Shown: positions 21,564 through 30,031, counted from the first letter of the stretch. The stretch: DNA of 64,000 nucleotides from an uncultured Clostridium sp. (GCA_905212085.1 CAJMDF010000003.1:1-64000), one strand, 5' to 3'. The notes: generated from the letters alone by a model not told the origin. Made by a program: numbers and translations.

Positions 21564-22697
21564 TTAGTTAAATCTCGCTTCCATATCTTTTTTTAACTTA
21601 TCTGTAATTTCTCTATAATCAATAGTTACAGGTGTTGGTTTTGATGTATTTATTATATCTAAAAATATTTTTGCATTTTCAGGTTGTTTATTATCCAAAA
21701 AATATTTTGAATTCGCAGCATCTTTTCTCGCAGGAACTATTAGACCGCTTTGGGCAAATTTTTCAATGCTTTGTTTTGAAGATAGATAATTTACAAGTTT
21801 AATAGCTTCGGTTTTATGCTTTGAAGATTTTGCAACAGACCAGCCTGATGCATCTAATTGTACAACGCTGCCACAAGTCCCTTTGGGGAATTGTGCTATG
21901 TCCCAATTAAATTTTGCTTCTTCTCTTAATTTTGGTACCATCCAACGTCCTGATAAATACATTCCAAGTTTTTCTTGCAAAAACATTTGTGCCATTGTTG
22001 CACTTGCACTTTCTGATTTTAGAGGTGCTGTATGGTATTTTTTTCTTAAATCGGCATAAAAATTAATTGCATTTTGACTTTCTTTTTTGTTTATTTCTTC
22101 TGGCAAAATGCCGCCACAATTGCTCATAAGATATGGTAGATAAAATAGAGGGTCTTCTTCAAAACTAATTCCAAAAGTGTTTTTATCTGTTAATTTTTTG
22201 CTAATTTCCAGAAAATTGTTGAAAGTCCAATTTTTATCAGGATATTTAATTTGTTTTTTATCAAATAAATCTTTGTTATAGTAAATTACAAGATTTGAGA
22301 CATCTCGAGGAATTGCATATAATTTCCCTTTCCAACTTAGAGCTTGAATTGCCTGCGGGTAAAAAATATCATCTGTTTTTAATTCTTCTAAAAGATTTGC
22401 ATTTGCATAAATCGGTAAATATAAATTGTTTATAAAAATTACATCAGGGGCTTTATTTGAAGCAAAGAGCAAATGTATTTTTTGAAAATAATTTTGCGGA
22501 ATATGCATAAATTCGATTTTTATATCTGGGTTTTCCTTTTCAAATTCTGATAACAGTGGTTTTAAAATGTCAATTTCTGATTTTGAACCCCAGCTAGCAA
22601 ATTCAATAGTTGTTTTTGAGTCTTTTTTAGTACAACCACAAAGGCATATGCAGAATATAAAAAGTGTGCATAATATTAATTTAATTCCAGCTTTCAC
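21564..22697 (-). CDS. Extracellular solute-binding lipoprotein (sugar ABC type)
   Basis: A 377-residue lipoprotein with signal segment LILCTLFIFCICLCGC ending in a lipobox Cys near residue 22. It has the family 1 solute-binding features EFASWGSKSEIDILKPLL, APDVIFINNLYLPIY and a C-terminal GWSVAKSSKHKTEAIKLVNY. Proteins of this kind feed oligosaccharides or glycerol phosphate to ABC permeases. No permease or ATPase gene lies nearby, so it is an orphan. The ligand is unknown. Confidence 0.88.
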   Translation of the reverse strand: MKAGIKLILCTLFIFCICLCGCTKKDSKTTIEFASWGSKSEIDILKPLLSEFEKENPDIKIEFMHIPQNYFQKIHLLFASNKAPDVIFINNLYLPIYANANLLEELKTDDIFYPQAIQALSWKGKLYAIPRDVSNLVIYYNKDLFDKKQIKYPDKNWTFNNFLEISKKLTDKNTFGISFEEDPLFYLPYLMSNCGGILPEEINKKESQNAINFYADLRKKYHTAPLKSESASATMAQMFLQEKLGMYLSGRWMVPKLREEAKFNWDIAQFPKGTCGSVVQLDASGWSVAKSSKHKTEAIKLVNYLSSKQSIEKFAQSGLIVPARKDAANSKYFLDNKQPENAKIFLDIINTSKPTPVTIDYREITDKLKKDMEARFN

Positions 22698-22710
22698 TAT
22701 TTTTTACCCG

Positions 22711-24756
22711 TTATAATTCTATTAACACACCCATTTTATTATCTTTTACTTCAACAAGTGATTTAAATCCTTCTGCTTTTACCATGTATACATTTGCATT
22801 ATCATGTCTTACTTGGATTGGGCTTGTTACATTTTTATCAAATTTTTTCAATACAAATACTTCGTCATTAACTTTTCCTATTAATGCAGATTTGCCGTCA
22901 AGATTTACGATGTAAAAACCTTTGTTATCATCAATATTAAAACCTGATTTTACAATTAGTCCGTTAATATATGATGATTTTGTATCATTATGTAATTTTG
23001 TAATAGGGTTAGTTTGTTTGGTATTTGATAATGCAGCTCCCTCTTTTTTAGGTAGGGGAATATCAAATTTAGGTGTAGGTTTATTGTTTGAATTTATTGG
23101 ATTTGTAATATTTTGTTTAATATCTTTTACTGATTTTTCTTTATCAATAATTGAGAAAAATTCGTCAATAGATGACATGATATATTCTGATGGCTTAAAT
23201 TTCATTTTTATACCCCTATTTTCTACATCTTCTACTTTTAAGTTTGCATCTTTAAGGCTTCTTCTGTTAGAGTGTAACAAAGAATTTCCTAATTCAATAT
23301 TTTTTTGTTCATGAAGCGGAATTTCATTTTCGTATTTTTTGAATCTACTTTTAATTTTATTTCTGCTTGTCATGTCAAGTGATGTCTTATGCGTGTCAAA
23401 AGCTTTAAATTTAATTGTTTTTTGAATAGCATCTTCTTCATTATGAATTTCAACAATTTCCGGGTTAATTGTTTCATTCGGTTCAGATGCAGCTTCTTCT
23501 AGCATTTGTTCAAGAGCTTTCCGTTTTTCATCAATATCATTGTGAACAGGTTCTGCAGGTGTTTTAATAAAAGTATAATGTCCTTTGTTATTTGCTCTTG
23601 GCACAGGTCTTGCCGCTTCATCCAAATAACGCTGGTATTTTTCTTGCCAAGATAGTTCTGAATTATTTACAATATTATTATATTTTACGGTATTTAAAAC
23701 TGGTGGTCGTTTAGATAATTGCTCAATAAAGGACTCTTTTAATTCTTTTGATTTTATTAATGAGGCTTTTATTAATTTAAGCAATACAATTAGACCGAAA
23801 ACTGGTAATAGACCGTATTTTATCGGTATAGGTAATTTTGAATTTTTAAATGCTATTAGTTTATTTTTGATTTTTTCTTTTAAAGATAAATTTGTCTCCG
23901 CAGGTAATTCACTAATATCTTTTACAGGTTCATTAAAGGTTGTACCTGCTACTGTATTAGTTTCGGAAATATTTTCTTGTGGAGCTTGTTCAAGTTCTTT
24001 TTGTTGTTTTGTTTCTTTAATAAGTTTAGCTAAATATGCTTTTCTTATTTGTCTATCTTTGTTTTCCGGATTGATTTCATTTAATTTAATTTCAGGTTTT
24101 TCAATTTTTTTGTTTTCTGAAGATTTATTTATTTCTTTTTTTAGTTGGATAAATTGATTTTTTTGAGTTTGTTGAGGAACGGTATTTATTATAGAATTTT
24201 CTTGCTTTTTGTTAATATTTTTATTTTGAACCGCTTTATTTACGGTAACTTCTGTTTTAGGAATGCTTTTTTGATTTTGTACATTTGGTTTTGCTATATT
24301 ATTTTTTACCGCGTTAGCTTGTGCTATAAGTGTTTTGTATTCTTTTTGTTCCGCTGTTACGGGGGCGCTTTTTTGAGTATTTGTTTTAATATCAAGAGGT
24401 TTTGTTGTAATTAATGTAACTTTTGTATAACCTCCGTTTGTATCGTTTATTGTTTTTACATCAACATTTGATACGAGGTCTTTTACCCCGTTTAGACTTG
24501 AACTGCTATAACCATGGCTTTGTACTTTAGGAATAAGGATTACATATTTGTTGTCAGATTTTTTTCTGACAAGAACATTATCATTATAGTTAGTAGACGT
24601 AAATAATGTTACATCTACAGAATTATTAGAAGACCTTTTTAAATCCAATTGAACAAGGTTATTATTTTCAGCATTCGCAAATGACTCTGATACAGGTGCG
24701 ACTGCAAGAGCAAGCAATAATGCTATACCTACTATATTAGATTTTTTTAATGCCAT
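22711..24756 (-). CDS. Secreted/membrane protein with AMIN-like N-terminal domain
   Basis: A 681-residue protein. Residues 1-27 are a signal peptide or anchor (IVGIALLLALAVAPVSESFA). About 30-125 form a beta-rich domain (LVQLDLKRSSNNSVDVTLFT, DNKYVILIPKVQ) that resembles AMIN-type peptidoglycan- or secretin-linked domains. A long low-complexity Asn/Lys/Gln linker follows, then a membrane span near 305-325 (IPIKYGLLPVFGLIVLLKLI) and a charged cytoplasmic part. AMIN domains occur in PilQ and AmiC of cyanobacteria, so a link to pili or cell wall is possible but unproven. Upstream neighbour of the solute-binding gene, 13 bases away. Confidence 0.7.
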   Translation of the reverse strand: MALKKSNIVGIALLLALAVAPVSESFANAENNNLVQLDLKRSSNNSVDVTLFTSTNYNDNVLVRKKSDNKYVILIPKVQSHGYSSSSLNGVKDLVSNVDVKTINDTNGGYTKVTLITTKPLDIKTNTQKSAPVTAEQKEYKTLIAQANAVKNNIAKPNVQNQKSIPKTEVTVNKAVQNKNINKKQENSIINTVPQQTQKNQFIQLKKEINKSSENKKIEKPEIKLNEINPENKDRQIRKAYLAKLIKETKQQKELEQAPQENISETNTVAGTTFNEPVKDISELPAETNLSLKEKIKNKLIAFKNSKLPIPIKYGLLPVFGLIVLLKLIKASLIKSKELKESFIEQLSKRPPVLNTVKYNNIVNNSELSWQEKYQRYLDEAARPVPRANNKGHYTFIKTPAEPVHNDIDEKRKALEQMLEEAASEPNETINPEIVEIHNEEDAIQKTIKFKAFDTHKTSLDMTSRNKIKSRFKKYENEIPLHEQKNIELGNSLLHSNRRSLKDANLKVEDVENRGIKMKFKPSEYIMSSIDEFFSIIDKEKSVKDIKQNITNPINSNNKPTPKFDIPLPKKEGAALSNTKQTNPITKLHNDTKSSYINGLIVKSGFNIDDNKGFYIVNLDGKSALIGKVNDEVFVLKKFDKNVTSPIQVRHDNANVYMVKAEGFKSLVEVKDNKMGVLIEL

Positions 24757-24821
24757 TTTCTACCGTTATAATTTTTCCCTATATTTATATATAATACTTT
24801 GAGAAAGAAAAAATTGCCACT

Positions 24822-24852
24822 TTGTAAAAAAAATATAATTTTATGTTACAAT
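24822..24852 (+). promoter_or_regulatory. era promoter, leaderless layout
   Basis: TACAAT (24847-24852) ends six bases before the era ATG, and a TTGTAA lies 19 bases further up. No Shine-Dalgarno is visible, so the transcript likely begins at or beside the start codon. Confidence 0.55.
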
Positions 24853-24858
24853 TAGTTT

Positions 24859-25749
24859 ATGAAAAGTGGTTTTACAGCAATTATAGGTCGTCCAAACGTA
24901 GGCAAATCTACATTACTTAATCAAATTCTAGGTCAAAAAATAGTAATAACAACTGATAAAGCACAGACTACACGAAAAAGGATTAAGGGAATTTATACTG
25001 CTGAGCAGGGGCAAATTGTTTTTATCGACACCCCTGGGGTGCATAAACCATTAAATAAATTGGGAGAATTCTTACTTGATGAATCTAAAATGGCTGTTCC
25101 TGACGCTGATTTGATATTATTTCTTGTAGATGGATCAGAACCGGCAGGCAAAGGCGATAAATGGATTGCACACAACCTTTTGCAGACGGATATTCCTATA
25201 ATTATAGTAATGAATAAAGTTGACAAATTGAAAAAACTTAATAAGGTTGAAGAAAATTTATTAACATATAAGCTTTTGTTCGAAAAAAATTATCCTGTCG
25301 TAAAAATTTCAGCCAAAACAGGTCGAAATATTGATACTTTGATAAAAAATATCTATAAAAATCTTCCTGATGGGGATTTACTTTATCCTGAGGATATTGT
25401 GACAGAAGAAACAATGAGAGATGTAACGGAAGAAATTATCAGAGAAAAGATTTTATTAAATACATCAGATGAAATCCCTCATTCAGTTGCAGTAAAAATT
25501 GAAAGTTATACTGAAAGTGATGATATAGATAGAATTTATGCTACTATTTATTGTGAAACCAAAAGTCAAAAAGGAATTTTAATCGGTAAGGGCGGAAGTT
25601 TGTTGAAAAAAATCGGAATGGAAGCCAGAAAAGATTTAGAAAATATTGTAGATAAAAAGGTCTTTTTAGGTCTTGAAGTTAAAGTTGAAAAAGATTGGCG
25701 CAAAAAACAAAGTGCGCTTAAAGATTTCGGTTACGAGCAAGAAAAATAG
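24859..25749 (+). CDS. era: GTPase Era
   Basis: A 296-residue GTPase of normal length. It has G1 GRPNVGKST (10-18), the switch segment TTRKRIKGIYT, G3 DTPG, G4 NKVD, SAKTG, and a C-terminal KH domain with GILIGKGGSLLKKIGMEARK. It binds 16S rRNA near the anti-Shine-Dalgarno end and acts in 30S assembly. It is divergent from the AMIN-like gene and ends 12 bases before the convergent response regulator gene. It probably has a leaderless mRNA. Confidence 0.97.
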   Translation: MKSGFTAIIGRPNVGKSTLLNQILGQKIVITTDKAQTTRKRIKGIYTAEQGQIVFIDTPGVHKPLNKLGEFLLDESKMAVPDADLILFLVDGSEPAGKGDKWIAHNLLQTDIPIIIVMNKVDKLKKLNKVEENLLTYKLLFEKNYPVVKISAKTGRNIDTLIKNIYKNLPDGDLLYPEDIVTEETMRDVTEEIIREKILLNTSDEIPHSVAVKIESYTESDDIDRIYATIYCETKSQKGILIGKGGSLLKKIGMEARKDLENIVDKKVFLGLEVKVEKDWRKKQSALKDFGYEQEK

Positions 25750-25761
25750 TTTTTGAAGTCT

Positions 25762-26457
25762 TTATATATTTAATTTGTACCCGCCACCATAAATTGTTTC
25801 TATATATTTTTTCCCGTCAGCAATTTTGTCTATTTTACTTCTTAAGTGTCTTATATGTACTCTGATTGTCTCAATATCGTCGTCAGGAGCATATCCCCAT
25901 ATATCTTTTAAAAGCTGTGCAGAGGATACCATATTTCCATGATTTTGAAACAACAGATTAAATATTTCAAATTCAATCGGAGTTAATTTCGCTTGTTTTT
26001 CTCCTATTTTAACACTGTATAATTCAGGTAGAAGCGTAATTTCATTAAGAGTAAGCAGTTCTCTTGTTGAGGCACTTTCAGGAATTTGACGGGTTCTTTT
26101 TAAAAGAGCTCTAACCCTCACTTGTAATTCTTCCATTTCAAAAGGTTTTACAAGATAATCATCTACCCCGATATTAAAACCTTTAACTTTGTCATTAACT
26201 TGTGATAATGCAGTGAGCATTAGAATTGGGATATTTTTTGTTCCATCATTTTTTCTTATTCTTTGGGCAACTGTAAACCCGTCTACATCAGGCATCATTA
26301 CATCTAATATTATTAATGCCGGTAATTCTTGCTTGCATAATGCGAATCCTTTTACCCCATCATATGCCTGTATTACTTTATATCCGCATAATTCCAAATT
26401 AACTTTTATAAGCTCATTAATTGCTGTGTCATCATCGATTACAAGAATTTTATTCAT
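25762..26457 (-). CDS. OmpR-family response regulator, orphan
   Basis: A 231-residue regulator. The receiver domain (1-120) has the acidic pair DDD at the start, the phospho-acceptor Asp in LDVMMPDVDG near residue 51-52, and Lys in YLVKPFEMEEL. A winged-helix DNA-binding domain follows (about 130-231) with TPIEFEIFNLL and DIETIRVHIRHLRSKI and an ending IYGGGYKLNI. No histidine kinase gene lies next to it, so its partner is elsewhere. The targets cannot be read from this window. Confidence 0.93.
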   Translation of the reverse strand: MNKILVIDDDTAINELIKVNLELCGYKVIQAYDGVKGFALCKQELPALIILDVMMPDVDGFTVAQRIRKNDGTKNIPILMLTALSQVNDKVKGFNIGVDDYLVKPFEMEELQVRVRALLKRTRQIPESASTRELLTLNEITLLPELYSVKIGEKQAKLTPIEFEIFNLLFQNHGNMVSSAQLLKDIWGYAPDDDIETIRVHIRHLRSKIDKIADGKKYIETIYGGGYKLNI

Positions 26458-26701
26458 ATTTGAATTCTATATGCAAAATACAAAAAATACAACTCTATTT
26501 GTTAAAAAATATTAATAAAAATAGCTCTTTTGAATGATACATTATTACTTATTTTTAGGCATATTAAAAATGAAAAGATTTGTAAAAATTTTATTTTAAA
26601 GTGTAAAATTTACAAATTTTCTAATTTTTATTGTAATATGTTTATTGCGAAAGCAAAAATTGTAGTAGATAAGTATACATTTATGATAGGAGGCACATGA
26701 A

Positions 26702-27157
26702 TTGGCAATAACATCACCTTTTACAGCGTTTAAGGAAAACGGTAAAAAAGAAATCCACTTAGGACAACACGTTTTAGCAGAATTTTTTGAATGTGATCCA
26801 AACACATTAAATAGTTTAGATAAAGTAGAAAAGTACATGGTGGATGCCGCCCTTGAATGTGGTGCTACTATTGTCCAAAAATGTTTCCATATGTTTAACC
26901 CCTATGGAGTATCAGGAGTAGTTATTATTTCTGAAAGTCACTTAGCAATTCACACTTGGCCTGAATTAGGTTATGCTGCTGTTGATTTATTCACTTGCGG
27001 TGATAAATGTGATCCAAAAGTTTCTTATGAGTTTCTTAAAAAGAAATTTAATTCTAAAAAAGCAACTTTCTCTGAATTGAAAAGAGGGATTATTGATGAA
27101 GAAACTCTTAAAGTTGCTGAAAAACCATTTGAAATTATGCAGCAATTCGCTGATTAA
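26702..27157 (+). CDS. speD: S-adenosylmethionine decarboxylase proenzyme
   Basis: A prokaryotic class I AdoMet decarboxylase of 151 residues. The proenzyme cleaves itself before Ser near residue 79 in ISESHLAIHTWPE to make the pyruvoyl cofactor; Cys in TCGDKCDP is the usual catalytic Cys. It supplies decarboxylated AdoMet for spermidine synthesis; no speE is in the window. The start is TTG, 8 bases after AGGAGG. An ATG at 26697 in another frame gives a four-codon frame (MNWQ, stop) overlapping the start. It ends at a clear terminator. Confidence 0.93.
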   Translation: MAITSPFTAFKENGKKEIHLGQHVLAEFFECDPNTLNSLDKVEKYMVDAALECGATIVQKCFHMFNPYGVSGVVIISESHLAIHTWPELGYAAVDLFTCGDKCDPKVSYEFLKKKFNSKKATFSELKRGIIDEETLKVAEKPFEIMQQFAD

Positions 27158-27174
27158 TAACTTTATGTAAAGTA

Positions 27175-27212
27175 AAAAATAGCAGAGAATTTTCTCTGCT
27201 ATTTTTTTTATT
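27175..27212. terminator. Terminator between speD and prepilin
   Basis: A-run, stem AGCAGAGAA/TTCTCTGCT and T-run at the end of speD. The prepilin gene on the other strand ends right beside it, so it likely works both ways. Confidence 0.9.
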
Positions 27213-27923
27213 TTATAAGTTTGTAAAGTACTTTGGATCACTTAAAGCTTTAGCTGTGCATCCGGCACCATTCATATTACTTGTAGATGTTTGAGAACAA
27301 TATTCGTCATTTTCGCTATAATAATCAGTACCTTTTGCTCCCATCGGAACCAGTATTCCTCCGGAATTTAGTTGAAACATAAATAAATCTTCTCCGAGTT
27401 TGTTAGGACCTTTTTTGTACCCGTTTACGTCTACAGAAATATAAGTTCTTGTGCTTACATTACCATTTTCAAAGAATATCATACTGCCATCTGTTAGAAT
27501 AAATTGAGCATCATCAAAAAAGTTTAAACTAATATTACTTTTTCCGTTTAAAGTTTGATATGCTTTTGAACTCTTATCTGAATCGTTGTCACCTACATTT
27601 GAGACACATCCTGTTGCAATTGATGAATTATAGGCATAGCCGCAATCGTAAGCAATATTAAAATATTGCTTTATCATAGAGCTTAATTCTCCTGCTTTAA
27701 GTGTTCCATCTGCTTTTACCGGTTCTCCACTATCAGCTTGATAATGTAGAAGAGCTTGATTTATTGTTGATGCACCTTTTTTTAATCCAGCTTCAAGAGC
27801 TTTTGCTTTATTGTTAGCTATTATTGACGGGAGTGTTAATGCTGCTACAACACCTATAATTCCGATTGTAATTAGCACTTCTGCAAGTGTAAATGCTTTA
27901 ATTTGTAGAATATTAAGTTTCAT
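27213..27923 (-). CDS. Type IV prepilin-like protein (XRE-paired, module 3)
   Basis: A 236-residue prepilin with leader MKLNILQIKA, then FTLAEVLITIGIIGVVAALT (Glu at mature position 5). The C-terminal domain contains SVDVNGYKKGPNKLGEDLF, the best example of the core shared with the pilins at 5637 and 49630, and paired Cys near the end. GGAGGA precedes ATG. It is divergent from the XRE regulator at 28059; its promoter is flanked by direct repeats. Predicted pilus or pseudopilus subunit. Confidence 0.9.
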   Translation of the reverse strand: MKLNILQIKAFTLAEVLITIGIIGVVAALTLPSIIANNKAKALEAGLKKGASTINQALLHYQADSGEPVKADGTLKAGELSSMIKQYFNIAYDCGYAYNSSIATGCVSNVGDNDSDKSSKAYQTLNGKSNISLNFFDDAQFILTDGSMIFFENGNVSTRTYISVDVNGYKKGPNKLGEDLFMFQLNSGGILVPMGAKGTDYYSENDEYCSQTSTSNMNGAGCTAKALSDPKYFTNL

Positions 27924-27952
27924 TTAATATATTCCTCCAAAATTTGAGTATT

Positions 27953-28022
27953 ACTTATATATTATAAGCGTAAAACTTATATTTTGCAATATTAAATATG
28001 TGTTTTACCCAATGTTAAATAT
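27953..28022 (-). promoter_or_regulatory. Prepilin promoter with repeated operator-like sites
   Basis: On the minus strand, TTGCAA (27984-27989), 17 bases and TATAAT (27961-27966). ACTTATAT occurs at 27953-27960 and 27975-27982, 22 bases apart, around the -10 box. CAATATTAAATAT (27987-27999) recurs with one change at 28010-28022, 23 bases apart. These pairs are the likely sites of the divergent XRE protein. Confidence 0.7.
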
Positions 28023-28058
28023 TCAAATAATTTATAGAATATTTAAAAGAGGTAATAA

Positions 28059-28379
28059 ATGGATTTAAAGAAAAATTTTGGGAAAAATTTACAGAAATAT
28101 AGAAAATATAGAGGTTTAACACAAGAAAAACTTGCTGAGCTTATTGGGGTGGATGTAACTAGTATAAGTTCAATAGAAACAGGTAAATATTTCCCTTCTG
28201 CAGATAATCTATCTAAACTTGCTATGGTGTTACAGATACGTTTAAATGATCTTTTTGAGTTTGATTCTATGAGTACAGAAGAAGAAATGTATAAAGATAT
28301 TTTGAATATTATTGATTCGTTTAAGAACGATAAAAAACGTTTAAACTCTATAAGAGTATTTTTAAAATCTCTTATATAA
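28059..28379 (+). CDS. XRE/Cro-type HTH regulator (module 3)
   Basis: A 106-residue protein with an HTH core (NLQKYRKYRGLTQEKLAELI, then VDVTSISSIETGKYFPSADN) and a C-terminal helical tail of about 35 residues that the other two prepilin-linked regulators lack. AAAGAGG precedes ATG. It is divergent from the prepilin at 27923 and presumably controls it. The extra tail could serve dimerisation or protein contacts. Confidence 0.88.
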   Translation: MDLKKNFGKNLQKYRKYRGLTQEKLAELIGVDVTSISSIETGKYFPSADNLSKLAMVLQIRLNDLFEFDSMSTEEEMYKDILNIIDSFKNDKKRLNSIRVFLKSLI

Positions 28380-28465
28380 ATAATTTTAAATTATGTAAAA
28401 AAATTGACTTTATATCATGACATCGCGTTTTTCTTTTTGTATTATTTACCTAACAGGGGGTAGAA

Positions 28466-28945
28466 ATGCCGGAAGATTTAATTGAAAAAAAATCTAATTT
28501 TGACTTAACATCAAGAAGTGCTTTTTCAAGAGAAGAAGAAGTATTTACATCTCGTTCTTATGCTGCTTTGTTAGCAAAGAATATAATACCTTATTCTCAT
28601 AAAAAATTAGCAGATAATTATATAATCGTTAAGCGTATTTTTAAATTCCAAGCAGTAATGCCTAGAATTACTAATACTGAAAAAGCTCTTTTGGCTAAAT
28701 ATGATTTTAATACCCTTGAATTTACTACAGTAAAACAGATGTATGAAGAATTAGCTCTTTTGCAAAAATGGGCTATGTCTAATGACGAGAATTTAAAACA
28801 AGATTCTGATGCAATTTTGGAAATCAGAACAAAAGAATTAAAATATATTGTGGCTACAAGTTATGCAAGTATTTCGAATGAAATTTACAAAGGTTATCTT
28901 GCATTGGAAAATTATTTTTTGGAAATAAGTAAATATAATGATTAA
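28466..28945 (+). CDS. Unknown soluble protein
   Basis: A 159-residue, mostly helical, charged protein with no signal peptide, membrane span or recognised motif. A strong AGGGGG site lies before ATG. It sits between the module 3 regulator and a terminator, co-directional with the regulator (86 bases after it), so it may be part of that unit or have its own promoter. No family recognised. Confidence 0.75.
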   Translation: MPEDLIEKKSNFDLTSRSAFSREEEVFTSRSYAALLAKNIIPYSHKKLADNYIIVKRIFKFQAVMPRITNTEKALLAKYDFNTLEFTTVKQMYEELALLQKWAMSNDENLKQDSDAILEIRTKELKYIVATSYASISNEIYKGYLALENYFLEISKYND

Positions 28946-28983
28946 TTAAAATTGTTATTTTGAAATATAAAAATATGATAAAT

Positions 28984-29020
28984 AAAAAAGACCAATTATA
29001 TAATTGGTCTTTTTTATTTT
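28984..29020. terminator. Bidirectional terminator before rpsP
   Basis: A-run, stem AGACCAATTA/TAATTGGTCT and T-run between the convergent unknown gene and rpsP. Confidence 0.9.
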
Positions 29021-29038
29021 CAATTTTAATTGATTAAA

Positions 29039-29404
29039 CTATGCTTGAGCTTCTTCTGTAGCTTGAGCAGCTTCAGCTTCTGCAGCAGCTTTTGCTTCTG
29101 CTTCTGCTTGAGCCTTAGCTTGAGCTTTTTTAGAAAGTTTTACAGTTTCTTTTTTTACATAGTTTAAAGTACCGTCTTCATTACAATTTTTGATTAAGTA
29201 AGCAACAGTTTCTGTAGGTTGAGCACCTTTTTTAATCCATTCTAAAGCAGAAGTTTTATCTAATTTCATAACTTTAGTTTTAGGGTTGTAGTGACCTAAT
29301 TCTTGAACAGGTTTGCCTTCACGTTTTGTAGTTGAATTGATTACGATAACTCTGTATGTAGGGTTTTTCTTAGCACCCAATCTTTTTAATCTGATTTTTA
29401 ACAT
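29039..29404 (-). CDS. rpsP: 30S ribosomal protein S16
   Basis: A 121-residue S16 with the conserved start MLKIRLKRLGAKKNPTYRVI and the segment ELGHYNPKTK. The family core is about 80-90 residues. Here a C-terminal extension of about 35 residues is nearly all Ala, Glu, Lys and Gln and probably forms a free helix. S16 binds 16S rRNA early in 30S assembly. The gene is monocistronic with a possible structured leader upstream and a terminator downstream; rimM and trmD, often its partners, are not here. Confidence 0.96.
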   Translation of the reverse strand: MLKIRLKRLGAKKNPTYRVIVINSTTKREGKPVQELGHYNPKTKVMKLDKTSALEWIKKGAQPTETVAYLIKNCNEDGTLNYVKKETVKLSKKAQAKAQAEAEAKAAAEAEAAQATEEAQA

Positions 29405-29526
29405 TTTTAATTTTCCCTTATTTTTTTACATTCTATTCTTGTCGGGAAGATCATTCAACGCAGCCGCCGCTTTGGATGTCTTTCCTTGAACAAGGTTAAG
29501 AGGAATTACCTTATTCCACTCTTATA
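29405..29526 (-). promoter_or_regulatory. Candidate structured 5' leader and promoter of rpsP
   Basis: Upstream of rpsP on the minus strand there is a TATAAG (29521-29526), then about 110 bases with foldable parts. These are GGAAT/ATTCC within 29500-29523, the perfect palindrome CCTTGAACAAGG at 29484-29495, and GGAAGA (29445-29450) facing TCTTTCC (29479-29485). The palindrome and the last stem share bases, so they would exclude each other. This is more GC-rich than the surroundings. Autoregulation by S16 is conjecture. Confidence 0.4.
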
Positions 29527-29570
29527 AAACCACAAAAGACATTACTAATCAAGTATAAGTTAACAAAAAT

Positions 29571-29990
29571 TACATAATAAATATTATTTCTAAATATTTA
29601 TACAATCAATTATGTCCTCCGCGGACAGCGGGAACTTTGTATGGACAAAGTTCCACAAAACCAGCCACACGCAAAATTATCTAATTATAACTAACACTCA
29701 ATTAAAAGGCGTGTAAACTCACATTCGTTCAAACAATACACGCCTTTGACATTGTTTCGCTAAGTATAATTGATAATTTTGCTATTATGGCATATTTTCA
29801 TTTATAATTCCTACTTAATGAAACATTAACAAAACGAGTGCTGTTTGAGCGTTAGCGAGTTCACTCGTTTTAGGTTGAATTTAGTAGGAATTAAACTGTT
29901 TGCGTGTTTTCTTTTCTTATGTCTATTCTTTTCTTTTGCATCGCAACAAAAGAAAAGAATAGATAACAATAAAATAATATTTATTATGTA
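29571..29990. repeat. 420-bp element of nested perfect inverted repeats
   Basis: Gene-free stretch. The ends are a perfect 19-bp inverted repeat, TACATAATAAATATTATTT (29571-29589) and its complement (29972-29990). Inside lie: GGAACTTTGT/ACAAAGTTCC (29631-29654, 4-base loop); GCAAAATTATC/GATAATTTTGC (29671-29681, 29772-29782) enclosing AAAGGCGTGTA/TACACGCCTTT (29705-29715, 29737-29747); TAATTCCTACT/AGTAGGAATTA (29805-29815, 29883-29893) enclosing AAAACGAGTG/CACTCGTTTT (29831-29840, 29862-29871); and a 17-bp pair at 29922-29938 and 29947-29963. Both inner arms have 21-base loops. No protein frame. It could be a MITE-like element or a large structured RNA. Confidence 0.8.
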
Positions 29991-29997
29991 AATATAT

Positions 29998-30025
29998 TTG
30001 TCAATTTTAATGAATGCATTATAAT
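29998..30025 (+). promoter_or_regulatory. Promoter of the export ATPase gene, leaderless layout
   Basis: TTGTCA (29998-30003), 16 bases and TATAAT (30020-30025). Six bases later comes the ATG at 30032, where transcription should start. There is no Shine-Dalgarno. Confidence 0.7.
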
Positions 30026-30031
30026 AATCTT

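Noticed and set aside
29405..29526. Small SRP RNA, T-box or known riboswitch upstream of rpsP
   Set aside because: The conserved cores of these RNAs (e.g. the GGAAG tetraloop region of SRP RNA or the T-box sequence) are not present.
29571..29990. CRISPR array or integron attC interpretation of the repeated stems
   Set aside because: The stems differ in sequence, there are no regular spacers, and there is no integrase or cas gene.
29571..29990. Target-site duplication of three bases (AAT) around the inverted-repeat element
   Set aside because: Three AT-rich bases are not significant, so insertion by transposition cannot be claimed from this alone.
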